DNA of 64,000 nucleotides from JAPLUA01 sp964625855 (GCA_964625855.1 CAZVFC010000023.1:68653-132652); one strand, 5' to 3'. Counted from the stretch's first letter, positions 1 through 9,733 are shown. The notes: generated by a model not told the origin, from the letters alone. Made by a program: numbers and translations.

Positions 1-1
1 C

Positions 2-2101
2 GCAGCTTACGGCTCTCGCCCGCTCTATTATCAGTGGCTTAAGGATGGGACGGAGTATCCGGGTGCCACCTCGGACCAGTTGGCGCTGTCGAACGTCACG
101 ACCAATGACAACGGCACGTACCGCCTGGTCGTCACCAATTCCACGGGCAGTTTCACTAGCGTCGTGGCGCAAATCACGGTGAACGTTTTTGGCAGTCCGA
201 ATCTTACGAACGGCATGGTCGCCTACTGGCCGCTCGATGCGATCGCCGGCGTTAAAACCCCGGACCTCGTTAGCGCCTACGACCTGACGGTGAACAACAT
301 GTCGAGTGGCAACGTGGTTCCGGGCAGGTGGGGCAATGCCCTGAGTTTCACCAACTCGAGCTCGCAGTACGCGCGTCGGATCCACAACGCCGGTGATGCC
401 TTGCCGGCCTACAGGCGAACCAACTTTACAGTGTCCGCTTGGGTTAAGGGCGCTCCGGACGCCAACAGCGGCTGGTTCTGGGGCGAGAGTCGCTCGGATG
501 GTAACAACAATACGGCATGGGTCATGGGGAAGTTTAGCGCTACCGACCTCAAACTCGACGCGATGATCCGCGACGATAACGGTCAACCGTCGGGCGACCA
601 TCGAAGGTCCAGCGCCGACATCTGGGACGACAACTGGCACAATGTGGTGTGGGTCCAACACGACGCTGGAGGGGTCCCGAAGGCTAGAGTGTATATTGAT
701 GGCGTCCTGGACCCGGCCGACAACCTTGCGCCGCGTTACCCCGTGACTCCTAACAACACCGCGCTGGGCTGCTTCGGCCGCGCCACACCGGGGCAGTTCT
801 ACACGGGCCTTATTGACGAGGTGGCCGTTTGGGAACGGCCGTTGTCTCCGGACGAAATCGCATTGCTCCAAAGCGGGTACATCACCAATCCTCCGAGCCG
901 GCTCACGCCGCTGGCCATCAATTCCTATAGGGCCGACCTAGCAGCCGTTGTAAGCGGCGACTCCACCGTGCTGCGGTGGGACGTGCCCGCAAATGTCACC
1001 ACGGCCTACATCAGCAACGTTGGGGATGTAACTGCCAAAACCGCTGCGGGCGGTGGTGTTGCCACGAACGTGGTGACGGTCAACAACACAACAACCTACA
1101 CTCTTACCATCACCCGCGGTGCCGAAACGGTTAGCAAGAGCGTCACGGTCGGTGCGGTAAGGGGTGTTGCCCCGGGTTGGAGTCTGGTGGACAACTTCGA
1201 CTTCTATCAACCCGGTCAGTTGGGCACGAATGGCACCTGGCTTGATATGTATGGTAACACGGTCGCCGTCACGCGACCGGCGAACTGCAACCGGCTGGCA
1301 AAAGTCACGGCCATTGCTGCGGCTGGCGGTGCTTATCTGAAGCTCAACGGTTTAACCTTCACTGAGAATCAAGCCCGCACCTTGTTCTTCCGCATGGTTC
1401 CCAAGGGGAGTCCGGAAGAAGCAATTAAGCAGGCGATCGGGCTTTCGGACCGGACGCCCAACTTTTACTATCAGGTGGCAAACCAGGCCAACATGGGACC
1501 GGTAGTATACCCGGCGGCCAACGCCTCCGAATGGCATATTGGTGTCAGCACCTACGGCGGCGGAGGAACCGTTTATGACCCAACCATCCTCACCCCGGAG
1601 GCGGTTTACAAGGTCTGGATTGACATAACCAATGTGCCCATCGTCAACGTGCCTGGTGCTCGGGTCGAACCCGACGAAGAGGATATGTACTCGGTCTATA
1701 TCCAGAAGGAAGGTGACCCAAGCCGCACGGCTTTGTTCGTGGATTGCCGCAGCGACCGCTGGCTCAATGCGATGGACGAATATACGACAGACTATCCATC
1801 AGACATCATTAGCCGGCTGTATTTGGTTGGCAACGGTGACACTCAAGGCGCGCTGTTCGACGATGTCTATTTGAGCAAGGCCGGTTACAACTCCACGACT
1901 CCGATCGAGCTTGGATATGCGGGGCCGCCGCCCGCGCTCCAAATGCAGTGGTCCGGTACCCAGTGGCAGATTGTCTATCAAGGCAAGCTGCTCGAAGCTT
2001 CCACCATCACTGGTGCGTGGACTGAAGTTGACGGCGCAACCTCGCCCTGCCCGATCCCAACGACCGGGCCGGGCAAATTCTACCGAGCTGTTTGCAATTG
2101 A
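2..2101 (+). CDS. Secreted Ig-like/LamG multidomain protein, 5' end outside window
   Basis: The frame is open from the first bases, so the N-terminus lies outside the window. What is visible starts in an Ig-like fold (YYQWLKDG, then NGTYRLVVTN). A LamG/concanavalin-type domain follows at about residues 70-300, from NGMVAYWPLD to GLIDEVAVWERPLSPDEI. Next come a short Ig-like segment, a beta-rich jelly-roll-like region (about 395-630), and a C-terminal module with LLEAS, GAWTEV and FYR. LamG and Ig domains in such proteins usually bind glycans or mediate adhesion; no catalytic motif is visible. The GH17, GH31 and esterase-like genes downstream on the same strand suggest a role in polysaccharide capture. 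The domain calls are firm; the function is inferred. Confidence 0.85.
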   Translation, partial: AAYGSRPLYYQWLKDGTEYPGATSDQLALSNVTTNDNGTYRLVVTNSTGSFTSVVAQITVNVFGSPNLTNGMVAYWPLDAIAGVKTPDLVSAYDLTVNNMSSGNVVPGRWGNALSFTNSSSQYARRIHNAGDALPAYRRTNFTVSAWVKGAPDANSGWFWGESRSDGNNNTAWVMGKFSATDLKLDAMIRDDNGQPSGDHRRSSADIWDDNWHNVVWVQHDAGGVPKARVYIDGVLDPADNLAPRYPVTPNNTALGCFGRATPGQFYTGLIDEVAVWERPLSPDEIALLQSGYITNPPSRLTPLAINSYRADLAAVVSGDSTVLRWDVPANVTTAYISNVGDVTAKTAAGGGVATNVVTVNNTTTYTLTITRGAETVSKSVTVGAVRGVAPGWSLVDNFDFYQPGQLGTNGTWLDMYGNTVAVTRPANCNRLAKVTAIAAAGGAYLKLNGLTFTENQARTLFFRMVPKGSPEEAIKQAIGLSDRTPNFYYQVANQANMGPVVYPAANASEWHIGVSTYGGGGTVYDPTILTPEAVYKVWIDITNVPIVNVPGARVEPDEEDMYSVYIQKEGDPSRTALFVDCRSDRWLNAMDEYTTDYPSDIISRLYLVGNGDTQGALFDDVYLSKAGYNSTTPIELGYAGPPPALQMQWSGTQWQIVYQGKLLEASTITGAWTEVDGATSPCPIPTTGPGKFYRAVCN

Positions 2102-2117
2102 GTTGGATGCGCTCCGG

Positions 2118-2145
2118 CGGGGCAGTCTGTTCCCAGACTGCCCCG
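2118..2145 (+). terminator. Strong hairpin after the LamG gene
   Basis: A perfect 12-bp stem (CGGGGCAGTCTG paired with CAGACTGCCCCG) with a 4-nt loop TTCC starts 17 nt after the stop codon. No T-tract follows, so it may be a factor-dependent or processing terminator, or a REP-type palindrome. Confidence 0.45.
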
Positions 2146-2317
2146 GCGCGAGTAGGAACGAGGGAACCTGGCGCGCGTGCGGAGTTGCCAGCCCGAAATG
2201 CGGGCGAGGAGAGCTTCGGACTGATCAGGCGCAGCCACGATGAAATCCCGGTCATCTTGAAGCGAATCAGCGCCGCTTTGCGGTGAAGTGCCTTCAACAA
2301 ACCTCCGCGCTTGCGAT

Positions 2318-3436
2318 ATGGACAATGCCACACGGAAAACGATCCCAACCAGGACCGTCGGTGGCCTGGCGGGCATCCTCTTGTCCTTAGCGGTCTGCTC
2401 GTCAACCGCGACGACATGCAGGGGAGCGGGGACAACCGCCGCTAGTCCGGTCATCCTGCCCATCCAGCAAAAGCGCGCGGACCTGCTCTCCGGCCTCTCT
2501 CGGGCAGTGTGCTATTCGGGCTTCCGCGCCGGGCAGCGCCCCGGGCACAGAGACCCGCAGATGAATCCCAGCGAAGCACAAATCTTGGAAGACCTCCAGA
2601 TTCTGAGTCGGAACGGGAAGTTCAGTCTGATCCGCACCTATGATGCGAAGGGCAATTCGGAAACAGCCCTGCGCCTAATCCAGAGCCAAGAGCTCAGGTT
2701 GAAGGTTCTGCTGGGCGCGTGGCTTAACGCCGAAGTCGCCAACACCAACTGCCCGTGGCTCAAGACGCCACATCCCAAGGAAGTGCTGGAAGCCAACAAG
2801 GTCGAGAACGGCAAAGAGGTCGAGAACGCCATCCGGCTCGCCAAGCAGTACCCCGGTATCGTGGCGGCCGTCGCGGTGGGAAACGAATCGCTCGTGGATT
2901 GGAACGACCACTTGGTCTCAGTGGAGTCCGTCATCGGCTACGTCCGAAAAGTGAAGCGGTCCATCTCGCAGCCGGTGACCGTGGCGGACAACTGTCATTG
3001 GTGGGCGGAGCACGGGGCCGCGCTCGCAAGGGAGTTGGACTTTATCTCGGTCCATACTTATGCCCAATGGGAGGGAAAGGACATTGATGAGGCCATGGCC
3101 TTCACGATTGCCAACTTGCAGGACGTGCGCAACGCGCTGCCGCACAGCCGCCTCGCGATTACCGAGGCTGGGTGGGCTACCGTCGCCAGTGAGTTTGGTC
3201 CGCGCGCCTCAGAGGAAAAGCAAACACGCTACTTTCAGGAGCTTTTTGCCTGGGCCGACAAGATGGAGATCACGACCTTCTTCTTCGAGGCCTTTGACGA
3301 GGACTGGAAGGGCAATCCCAATGATCCGCTTGGTGCGGAAAAGCACTGGGGGCTTTTCACCATTGATCGCAAACCCAAACTGGCCATGCGCGGTCTCTAT
3401 CGCGATTTGGCACCTGTCGGAGGAGTGAAGCAGTGA
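2318..3436 (+). CDS. Glycoside hydrolase family 17-like beta-1,3-glucanase, secreted
   Basis: The protein has about 372 residues with an N-terminal signal-like hydrophobic stretch. The sequence fits a GH17 (beta/alpha)8 barrel. The proposed acid/base is Glu190 in VGNES, and the proposed nucleophile is Glu283 in ITEAGW. The FFFEAFDEDWK segment near the C-terminus is typical of bacterial GH17 proteins. Family members cleave or transglycosylate beta-1,3-glucans such as laminarin. An upstream GTG at 2288 would add ten residues ahead of the signal; the ATG at 2318 gives a better signal peptide. GH31 follows after 65 nt on the same strand, so co-transcription is likely. Confidence 0.8.
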   Translation: MDNATRKTIPTRTVGGLAGILLSLAVCSSTATTCRGAGTTAASPVILPIQQKRADLLSGLSRAVCYSGFRAGQRPGHRDPQMNPSEAQILEDLQILSRNGKFSLIRTYDAKGNSETALRLIQSQELRLKVLLGAWLNAEVANTNCPWLKTPHPKEVLEANKVENGKEVENAIRLAKQYPGIVAAVAVGNESLVDWNDHLVSVESVIGYVRKVKRSISQPVTVADNCHWWAEHGAALARELDFISVHTYAQWEGKDIDEAMAFTIANLQDVRNALPHSRLAITEAGWATVASEFGPRASEEKQTRYFQELFAWADKMEITTFFFEAFDEDWKGNPNDPLGAEKHWGLFTIDRKPKLAMRGLYRDLAPVGGVKQ

Positions 3437-3501
3437 CGGGCTTTTCGGAATGCGGCTCAAGATCCTTGAGCTGACGGCAGCAGACTTGAAATCAGGAAAC
3501 C

Positions 3502-5334
3502 ATGAAAAGGTCGCACTTAGTGAGCTTGGTAACGGCGTTGACCTTGTTCGTCATGGAGGTCACAGCCCTAACGGCGACCCCGTCCACAAATCGCCACAGC
3601 GGATTGGCGGTTTCGGGGCCGGATGCGTCAATTGCAGTAAAGGAGGTCGCGCCAGAGAGGAACGATCTGGGCGCCGGTTTCGACCCGGACGTGATTCTGC
3701 CACCCGCCTGGGCATTCGGCGTTCTTCACGGTTACTACACGAATCAAGCCGGCATTTCCAGGAACCTGCATCGGCTGGAACGCGGTGATTTTCCGGTGGA
3801 CGCGATTTGGGTGGATTCGGCTTTCTGGGATCTCACCACGCGAGGTCCGGCGGGCTACCTGGACTTCAAGGGCGACCTTCGAGCGTTCCCCAGTCTGCGC
3901 CAACTCACGAGCGAGTTGGCGCGTCACCAGGTCAAATTCGGGATCTGGGTGTGGGACCGAATCCTCGATGCCAATGCGGAGGTCTTCGCGGAATTCGATT
4001 CGAGGGGCTTTTTTAAACCCGATCGGATCGTTTCCAACGGCTGGCACAATGTTGGGTTAACGAGCGTCGCCAGACCGGTGGACTTCCACAGCGCCGCCGC
4101 AGCGGCGCTGTGGGGAGAAAAATTGCGGCCTTTCCTGGACAACGGCGTGGATTTCTTCAAGATTGACGCTGAGCCGCAGACCGACTACTTGCGCACGCAT
4201 TTTGAGCTATCCCAACGGCATGGTCGGCACACTCGCGGTCGTGGATTTGTGCTGACGCAAACGGCGCGTGGATCGCTGGCAGACATCAAACGGTATCCCG
4301 CAGCGTGGACAGGCGACGCGCAATCAAGTTGGCATCAAGCGGATTACCCGGACACCTCGCGGTGGATCCTGGGCGGCTTGCGCCAGCAAATTGAAATGGT
4401 GGCCAACCCGACCTGGCGACACTATCAATACCCGTTCCTTGCCAATGATACCGGAGGATTCCATCCACGTGCCCTCCAGGGTGCTGCCGCTGAAGAATTA
4501 TATATTCGCTGGGCGCAGTTCTCCGCGTTCGGGTCCATCATGCAGGTTTTTGGCGGGCCGAGCGTGCCCGAGCAGAATGCCCCTTTTGGCTGGTCTGGAA
4601 CCGTCCAGGAGAATTTCCGAACGCACACTCATTTGCGGTTGCGGTTGTTCCCCTACATTTACACGCATGCTCTTTTGACGCGGCTGACGGGGCGCAAAAT
4701 GATCCAGGGTGATGCCGAACATCGCTTTCAGTACCGGTTCGGCAGCGAATTCCTGGTGGCGCCGGTGCATGAGCCCGGCGCCAGCAACCGGGTGGTATGG
4801 CTTCCGCCCGGCCAGCGCTGGATTGATTACTGGACGGGCGATTCTTACGAAGGCGGGCAGGACGTCACCATTCCGGCTCCGCTGAGCCACTTGCCGCTGC
4901 TCGTCCGGGCAGGCGCGATCATCCCGATGCGCGAGTATGCACCCTCCGTGGCACGCGGCGACAATGCGACCCTGATCCTCGATATTTATCCCGAAGGCGC
5001 AAAGCAGCCCTCGCAGTTTACGCTCTACGAGGACGACGGCATCTCGAATGACTACCTCGCCAACCGCTTCACCTCCACCCTGGTAGTGTGTGAACCAGCT
5101 TTGCAAACCATCACCTTGAAAATCGCCCCTATCTGCGGCGATTACAATGGGAAACCCGGGAAGCGCCGTTGGAAACTGGAAGTCCATTTGGTTTCGAAGC
5201 CGGCGGAGGTTAGCCTCAACGGCAAGCCCACCGCCTGGCGTTACGACGCAAAAAAGGCGGTCCTGCGCCTGGACTGGAAAGCGGCCACCGCCGAGGCGAG
5301 CGAGGTCAGAATCAGCCGCGGAAGCGATGCCTGA
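3502..5334 (+). CDS. GH31 family alpha-glycosidase, secreted, without the usual N-terminal domain
   Basis: The protein has 610 residues and starts with a signal peptide (MKRSHLVSLVTALTLFVMEV). The start is supported by AGGAA a few bases upstream. GH31 landmarks: FGIWVWDR; the nucleophile region DFFKIDAEP (Asp222); WTGD with the acid/base (Asp272); NDTGGF; a proximal beta-sandwich; and a distal DUF5110-like part with FTLYEDDG. GH31 enzymes retain configuration and remove terminal alpha-glucose, alpha-xylose or similar residues. Oddity: the barrel begins almost directly after the signal peptide, so the N-terminal galactose-mutarotase-like domain common in the family is missing. That explains the short length. 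The substrate cannot be read from sequence. The stop overlaps the next start by 8 nt. Confidence 0.88.
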   Translation: MKRSHLVSLVTALTLFVMEVTALTATPSTNRHSGLAVSGPDASIAVKEVAPERNDLGAGFDPDVILPPAWAFGVLHGYYTNQAGISRNLHRLERGDFPVDAIWVDSAFWDLTTRGPAGYLDFKGDLRAFPSLRQLTSELARHQVKFGIWVWDRILDANAEVFAEFDSRGFFKPDRIVSNGWHNVGLTSVARPVDFHSAAAAALWGEKLRPFLDNGVDFFKIDAEPQTDYLRTHFELSQRHGRHTRGRGFVLTQTARGSLADIKRYPAAWTGDAQSSWHQADYPDTSRWILGGLRQQIEMVANPTWRHYQYPFLANDTGGFHPRALQGAAAEELYIRWAQFSAFGSIMQVFGGPSVPEQNAPFGWSGTVQENFRTHTHLRLRLFPYIYTHALLTRLTGRKMIQGDAEHRFQYRFGSEFLVAPVHEPGASNRVVWLPPGQRWIDYWTGDSYEGGQDVTIPAPLSHLPLLVRAGAIIPMREYAPSVARGDNATLILDIYPEGAKQPSQFTLYEDDGISNDYLANRFTSTLVVCEPALQTITLKIAPICGDYNGKPGKRRWKLEVHLVSKPAEVSLNGKPTAWRYDAKKAVLRLDWKAATAEASEVRISRGSDA

Positions 5335-6790
5335 ATCCATGCCCAGCTTATCCTCCATTCTCGTTGCCCCTGTAATCCTTGCCGGCGTGTCTGTGGTTTC
5401 CCAATTGGAAGCCGCCAATGTGAAAACCACGCTCACTTATCCCTCGAGCGTCACCCAGCAATCGGGGGACTGGATCAGTCTGAAGGCCGAGTTGAATTAC
5501 AACAACAGCCTTACCAACGCGCCCATCGCCGTGGTCATGCATGGTTATTCGACTTCAAGCGACGTCGCCAGCATTCGCGCCAACGCCCAACGCCTGCGGG
5601 ACGCCGGTTTCTTTGCGATTTCAGTGACGATGCGGGGGCGCGAAGGTTCGCAAGGAGTGCGAGATTCGGGTGGAGTTGAGATTCATGACATTTATGACGC
5701 GGTCGAAGCGGTCAAGGCCAACTATGCTCCGTACGTCAACCCGACCAACGTGCATATCACCGGCTATTCCGGCGGGGGAGGCAACACCATGTCCGCCCTT
5801 ACGAAGTTTCCCGATTACTTTTGCCTGGGATCGGCCTTCTTTGGCATGTCGGACTACGGCCTGGATCCTGTTAACGGCTGGTATCAAAACGGCGCTACCA
5901 GCAGCCGGACGCCTCAACTCGACGCGGACATTGGCAACCCGACCACCGGTGCGCCGCTGGTCCTGGACAAATATCGAGCCCGCGCGTCCAACCTCGCCTC
6001 GAAGAACAACCCCTACAGTGAAATCCATCTCTTCGTGAATTGGGATGAGACCATCTGTCCCCCCGTCAACTCGACGAGCTACTGGAGCAACGCGGTTGCG
6101 GCTCAATCCTTCCCTGGGGAATTCCGCAACATCACCCTTCACCTCGGAACCAACGGCGTTTACCACGATTTCAATTCCAATGGCGTCAATGAAGCCAGCG
6201 AATTGCAGTACTGGGCGCATGGCAACTCCAGTGCCGATCAGCAAGCCTCTGCCGAGGCATGGTATCTGCCACGCCTCAAGAGCGGCCTTATCCCATGGCC
6301 AAAGCTAAATGACAGCGACGAATTGTACGTCGCGGGGTGGGTCAAAACCCGGCTCTTTGAATTCTGGCTGGGGGACGGTCAGAATGCGGCCGCAAGCCTG
6401 AACTACTCCCTGTCTCCCGTAAGAAAGCAGTTCTCGTTCGCTATCCTCAGCAGCGTCAAGAGCATGACGGGGAGACTGAAGGTGGACACGAGCGACATGA
6501 TGGGGCTGCCGGTGGAGGTGTGGACAAACGGAGTTCTTGCCACGACATTCACGGGTGGCGGGGGCTACACTTACAACGCGCTGGGGGACGGTCAAACGAT
6601 TGCACTGACCGCGCCGCCGCGTCTCTCCATCGAGCGCTCGGGCTCGCGTCTCTCCCTGAACTGGTCAGCAGGTGTGCTTTTGGAGGCGACCAACTTGCCC
6701 GGGTCGTGGAGGACGAACGCTGCCGCCGTTTCGCCATACACCATGACGCCAACGAACGTTCAGAAGTTTAACCGGGTAAAAGCCGAATAG
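5327..6790 (+). CDS. Secreted alpha/beta-hydrolase (esterase or peptidase-like) with C-terminal module
   Basis: The start ATG overlaps the GH31 stop (ATGCCTGA), indicating translational coupling; a second ATG lies at 5339. A signal peptide is followed by an alpha/beta-hydrolase fold. The nucleophile elbow is GYSGGGG (Ser148). Asp240 in NWDETICPP and His280 in GVYHDF are candidates for the rest of the triad. VVMHGYS is a likely oxyanion-hole segment. After about residue 350 comes a beta-rich region ending in a module with LLEATNLPGSW that resembles the C-terminus of the first gene in the window. It probably de-esterifies a polysaccharide or cleaves a small ester; the exact reaction is unknown. 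Confidence 0.75.
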   Translation: MPESMPSLSSILVAPVILAGVSVVSQLEAANVKTTLTYPSSVTQQSGDWISLKAELNYNNSLTNAPIAVVMHGYSTSSDVASIRANAQRLRDAGFFAISVTMRGREGSQGVRDSGGVEIHDIYDAVEAVKANYAPYVNPTNVHITGYSGGGGNTMSALTKFPDYFCLGSAFFGMSDYGLDPVNGWYQNGATSSRTPQLDADIGNPTTGAPLVLDKYRARASNLASKNNPYSEIHLFVNWDETICPPVNSTSYWSNAVAAQSFPGEFRNITLHLGTNGVYHDFNSNGVNEASELQYWAHGNSSADQQASAEAWYLPRLKSGLIPWPKLNDSDELYVAGWVKTRLFEFWLGDGQNAAASLNYSLSPVRKQFSFAILSSVKSMTGRLKVDTSDMMGLPVEVWTNGVLATTFTGGGGYTYNALGDGQTIALTAPPRLSIERSGSRLSLNWSAGVLLEATNLPGSWRTNAAAVSPYTMTPTNVQKFNRVKAE

Positions 6791-7027
6791 GTGTAGTGAG
6801 GCTTTGGTCGGAACGATCCTGCAATCACCACGTGACAGCAACAGTATCTGGTGCCGGGAACGGTCATGCCGATCTCGGCTTAGGGACGACCGGGCTGCCG
6901 GTAGAGGCACTGGAAGCCTTGATCCAGCGCCGCTGTCACCACGAAATGGAGTCTGGCCGTCCATGAACGCGATTGCCTTCCGAGACTCCCCCTGCCAGCC
7001 CGCTCAGCAAAAGCTTCCGCCCAGTCT

Positions 7028-7135
7028 CACGGGTTCTTGCCCTCCACCCGCTCGCCCAGCATTTCCAGCACCTGCCGGATATCCCCCATCTGCCGGAACG
7101 AAACTCCAGAGGGGTTATCGAAGGCTGCCGGCCCC
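7028..7135 (-). pseudogene. C-terminal relic of an esterase-like gene
   Basis: Read on the - strand, 35 codons end in TGA and include MGDIRQVLEMLGERVEG. This resembles the last residues of the neighbouring esterase (VGDIPQLLQILGDRVDA): 9 of 20 positions are identical and most others conservative. An in-frame TAG lies immediately upstream (7136-7138), and no further homology could be followed. It looks like the tail of a lost tandem paralogue, about 630 bp downstream of the intact gene's stop. Confidence 0.5.
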
Positions 7136-7528
7136 TAACTTCCGCCTTTGCCTGAGCATGTTTTTCGGGAGACTCGATTGCCACTCCCGTGTCCAACTCG
7201 CTTGCAAGAGAGGGCTCGGAAGTGGGAATAGGCTGAGTCCCGCTCGGGCACTCCGGTTTCTCCCAGCAGCCTTTCGTTCCAGCACAGTCAAGGTAAATCG
7301 CTTCGGATATCTTACTGGGAAAAGCAGGCAGCGGGGGCAGTCTAAAGTCTGGAGTCGAGAGTCCGAGGTCGGCCTGTCCAAAGGCTCAGAAGTGCTGTAT
7401 TATTAGAAGGTTACGCGCTTCATTTATCGGCATTTCCAGGCACAAACTACTGTGGTGCTTCTGCCGAGTGAGTTTGCGGTAAGTGTAAGCAGCACAAGAG
7501 GTTAAGTCTAAAGCTATCAGATGTGCTG

Positions 7529-7628
7529 CTACGGTGTGTATACGGGGAGTATCCGGTGTGTCTTGGGTGGGGCCGTTTGGAGCGACCTGCTCCGGGGTAT
7601 TGTCACACTAAATCGCTTCGTGTCCTGG
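7529..7628. repeat. Intergenic repeat, copy A
   Basis: It begins CTACGGTGTGTATACGG and ends AATCGCTTCGTGTCC. The same start, a TACGGTGTGTCT segment and the same end occur in copy B at 35972-36087; the middle has diverged. No coding sense was found. Confidence 0.5.
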
Positions 7629-7762
7629 CGCTCAGGATTTGCCGGGTCTGCGCACGAGCTTTACGGATCAACCCGGGTTCGGTGCTCGGTGCTCGGTGTT
7701 TGGCTTACCGTTGGACTCGCTGGTTTTGGCCCAACTTCAAAGTAGCACTGCCACGCCCCGCT

Positions 7763-9733
7763 TCACTGGATGTTCGCATCCACCCGGTCGCCCAGTATTT
7801 GCAGGAGCTGCGGGATGTCTCCCACCTTCAGCACGTTGAGATAATCTGGCCCTTGGGCCTGGCTCGCCGGCAGCGTCCCCAGCTCTAGCTTCTGAATCTC
7901 CGGCTCGAACAAGGCTGCGTAAGCGGCGTTGACACCCATCTGCCGGTCAGCCCGGATGCAGAGCGGCGTCTTTCTGAACTCCGGCAACGCTTTGAGTGCC
8001 CGCGCGGCGCAGCGGATATCCCACACCCTCATGCTGTCGAGAGTCTGCCCCAGCAGCATGTAACGGCGCCGCACCTGGTTTGCTTTCTTGGTATCGGCTT
8101 GCCACTTGGACGGCTCGACGCCGCGCGGTGCGAAGAAGGCCAGCGCCAGCTTCCGGGACTGCATCTGGGCCCGCAAGTCGGCGTATGCCTCAGGTGTCCC
8201 GCCTCCCAGCCAAAGCCACTTGGTCGGCGCACTGGCCCAACTCTCGGCGTCGAGCACCGTCAGCAAAACCTGCTCGGGCTTCTTGACCTTGGGATCCTGC
8301 ACCACCCAGAGCCAGAGGTTTACCCCGGGCTGGCCGGCAAAAGTGTAGGCCCGAATGCGAAGGCCGCCCGCGTCCGAACGGTGGTCCAAAACCGCCGAGA
8401 GTGGGCTGCCCCCTGGCGGCCAACCGGCAAACACCTTGGCGCGCAGCGCCTCCAGGTAATCCGCCTGCCGCTGCTTGGTCTCCGGCCCGCCGGCCAACGT
8501 CGGAAGCGGGGCGGCTTTGGGCACGAACGTCTCGTCAATCTTCGTATTGATCTCATCTTGCGGCAGCTTGTCGAACACGCGGAGTTGGCTGGGCGTGAAG
8601 AGTTTCGTCGCTGCCATTTCGATGACGGGGTCCTGGCCTTTGAGGAAGCGGTTGAACCAGCGGAAGACCGGCAACTGCAGGTCCTGCGTGTCCGAGTGCG
8701 GGCCTTCGGTAATGAGCAGGCCGAGGTGGTTGGTGGCGTTGTGGAGTTCGTAGATGCGCTTGGTCTGGTTGTAGAGCCGCGCGACGCCATCCAGCGGGAA
8801 GATGCGGTCTTTGTCCGAGTTGCCGATCAACAGCGGCCGCGGTGCGAGCAGGGCGGCCATCTGCGGGAAGTCCCACCGGTAAGTGTTCACATAGAACATG
8901 CAGTCGCAATGCCCCTCCACGCAGCCATCCACCACGTGGTTGCGCAGATCGGTGATGCCGGCGACCGGCGCCGCGACCTTCACCCGTTCGTCCAGCGCCG
9001 CCACCGTCCAGGTGTATGCCCCGCCGCCGGACCGGCCGGTCATGCCGAGACGCTCCTTGTCCACTTCCGGCCGCGAGCATAGGTAATCCAGCGCCCGGAT
9101 GCCGAACCAGGCCTCGACCCCGGCGGGGGTGTAACCGCGCGAGTTCCACCACCAGCGTCCTTCAGCGTAGGTGCCGCGATGATGCCCCTGGATTTCGCCC
9201 AACTGGACGGTGTCAATCAGGAGGCACACGTAGCCATTGCGGGCAAACCAGGCGCCGTGATGCTGGTAGGCCGTCTTGTTGCCGCAACTGATCGCGTTCG
9301 TGATTACCCGGCCGTGGCCGCACACATAGAGTATCGCCGGCGCCGGCTGGGCCAGTTTCTTGGGCAAGTACAGATTTGCCGTGACGTAGAGCTTCGGCAT
9401 CGCCTGGAAGTGCAGCTTCTCGACCGTGAACTCGGGGTGATCCAGCGTCCCGGTAATGACCGGCTGCAAATCTGTCCGCTCCGGCATCGGCCACAAGCCG
9501 AGCATCTCCTGCAACTGACGCCGGTATTCACCGCGCCGCGCCTGCCAATCTGCCAGCGAATGGATGTCGGCGAGGCAACGCCCGGACACGAGGGCAGTCT
9601 CTGTGTGAAAGTAATCCGCCAGCCACTGGTCGTTCCAGTCCTGGCTTTTCGCCGCAGGCGCCTGAGCCGGAGCAGCCCCGGTCAGGACAGAAACAGGGAA
9701 GAGCAGGGCGGCAAGGAAGAGTATTTTTTGCAT
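7763..9733 (-). CDS. Acetyl xylan esterase-like alpha/beta-hydrolase, secreted
   Basis: The protein has 656 residues. The start at 9733 gives a clean signal peptide (MQKILFLAALLFPVSVLTG). An upstream ATG at 9838 would add 35 residues that do not look like a signal. The nucleophile Ser235 lies in GRSGGGAY. NSDKDRIFP and EGPHSDTQ supply likely Asp and His. YVCGHG is a probable oxyanion-hole segment. This matches large PVC-group hydrolases annotated as acetyl xylan esterases, which remove acetyl or similar esters from polysaccharides. The second half (about residues 410-656) is a second alpha/beta-like segment of unknown use. A relic of a paralogue's C-terminus lies downstream. A weak TTGCGG box 35 nt before the start fits the leaderless promoter pattern but has no good -10. 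Confidence 0.8.
   Translation of the reverse strand: MQKILFLAALLFPVSVLTGAAPAQAPAAKSQDWNDQWLADYFHTETALVSGRCLADIHSLADWQARRGEYRRQLQEMLGLWPMPERTDLQPVITGTLDHPEFTVEKLHFQAMPKLYVTANLYLPKKLAQPAPAILYVCGHGRVITNAISCGNKTAYQHHGAWFARNGYVCLLIDTVQLGEIQGHHRGTYAEGRWWWNSRGYTPAGVEAWFGIRALDYLCSRPEVDKERLGMTGRSGGGAYTWTVAALDERVKVAAPVAGITDLRNHVVDGCVEGHCDCMFYVNTYRWDFPQMAALLAPRPLLIGNSDKDRIFPLDGVARLYNQTKRIYELHNATNHLGLLITEGPHSDTQDLQLPVFRWFNRFLKGQDPVIEMAATKLFTPSQLRVFDKLPQDEINTKIDETFVPKAAPLPTLAGGPETKQRQADYLEALRAKVFAGWPPGGSPLSAVLDHRSDAGGLRIRAYTFAGQPGVNLWLWVVQDPKVKKPEQVLLTVLDAESWASAPTKWLWLGGGTPEAYADLRAQMQSRKLALAFFAPRGVEPSKWQADTKKANQVRRRYMLLGQTLDSMRVWDIRCAARALKALPEFRKTPLCIRADRQMGVNAAYAALFEPEIQKLELGTLPASQAQGPDYLNVLKVGDIPQLLQILGDRVDANIQ

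Larger units (their letters stand above)
6791..7762. other. Decayed 970-bp gap between converging genes
   Basis: No convincing coding region is present; the open frames here have no recognisable domains. The stretch holds a 3' relic of an esterase-like gene (7028-7135, - strand) and one copy of an intergenic repeat also found near 36.0 kb (7529-7628). It also has short runs built on GTCTAAAGTCTGGAGTCGAGAG near 7340-7370 and GGTGCTCGGTGCTCGGTG near 7680. Confidence 0.6.

Noticed and set aside
6804..7406. 200-codon + strand open frame in the gap
   Set aside because: Low-complexity composition, no domain; a relic on the other strand explains part of it.
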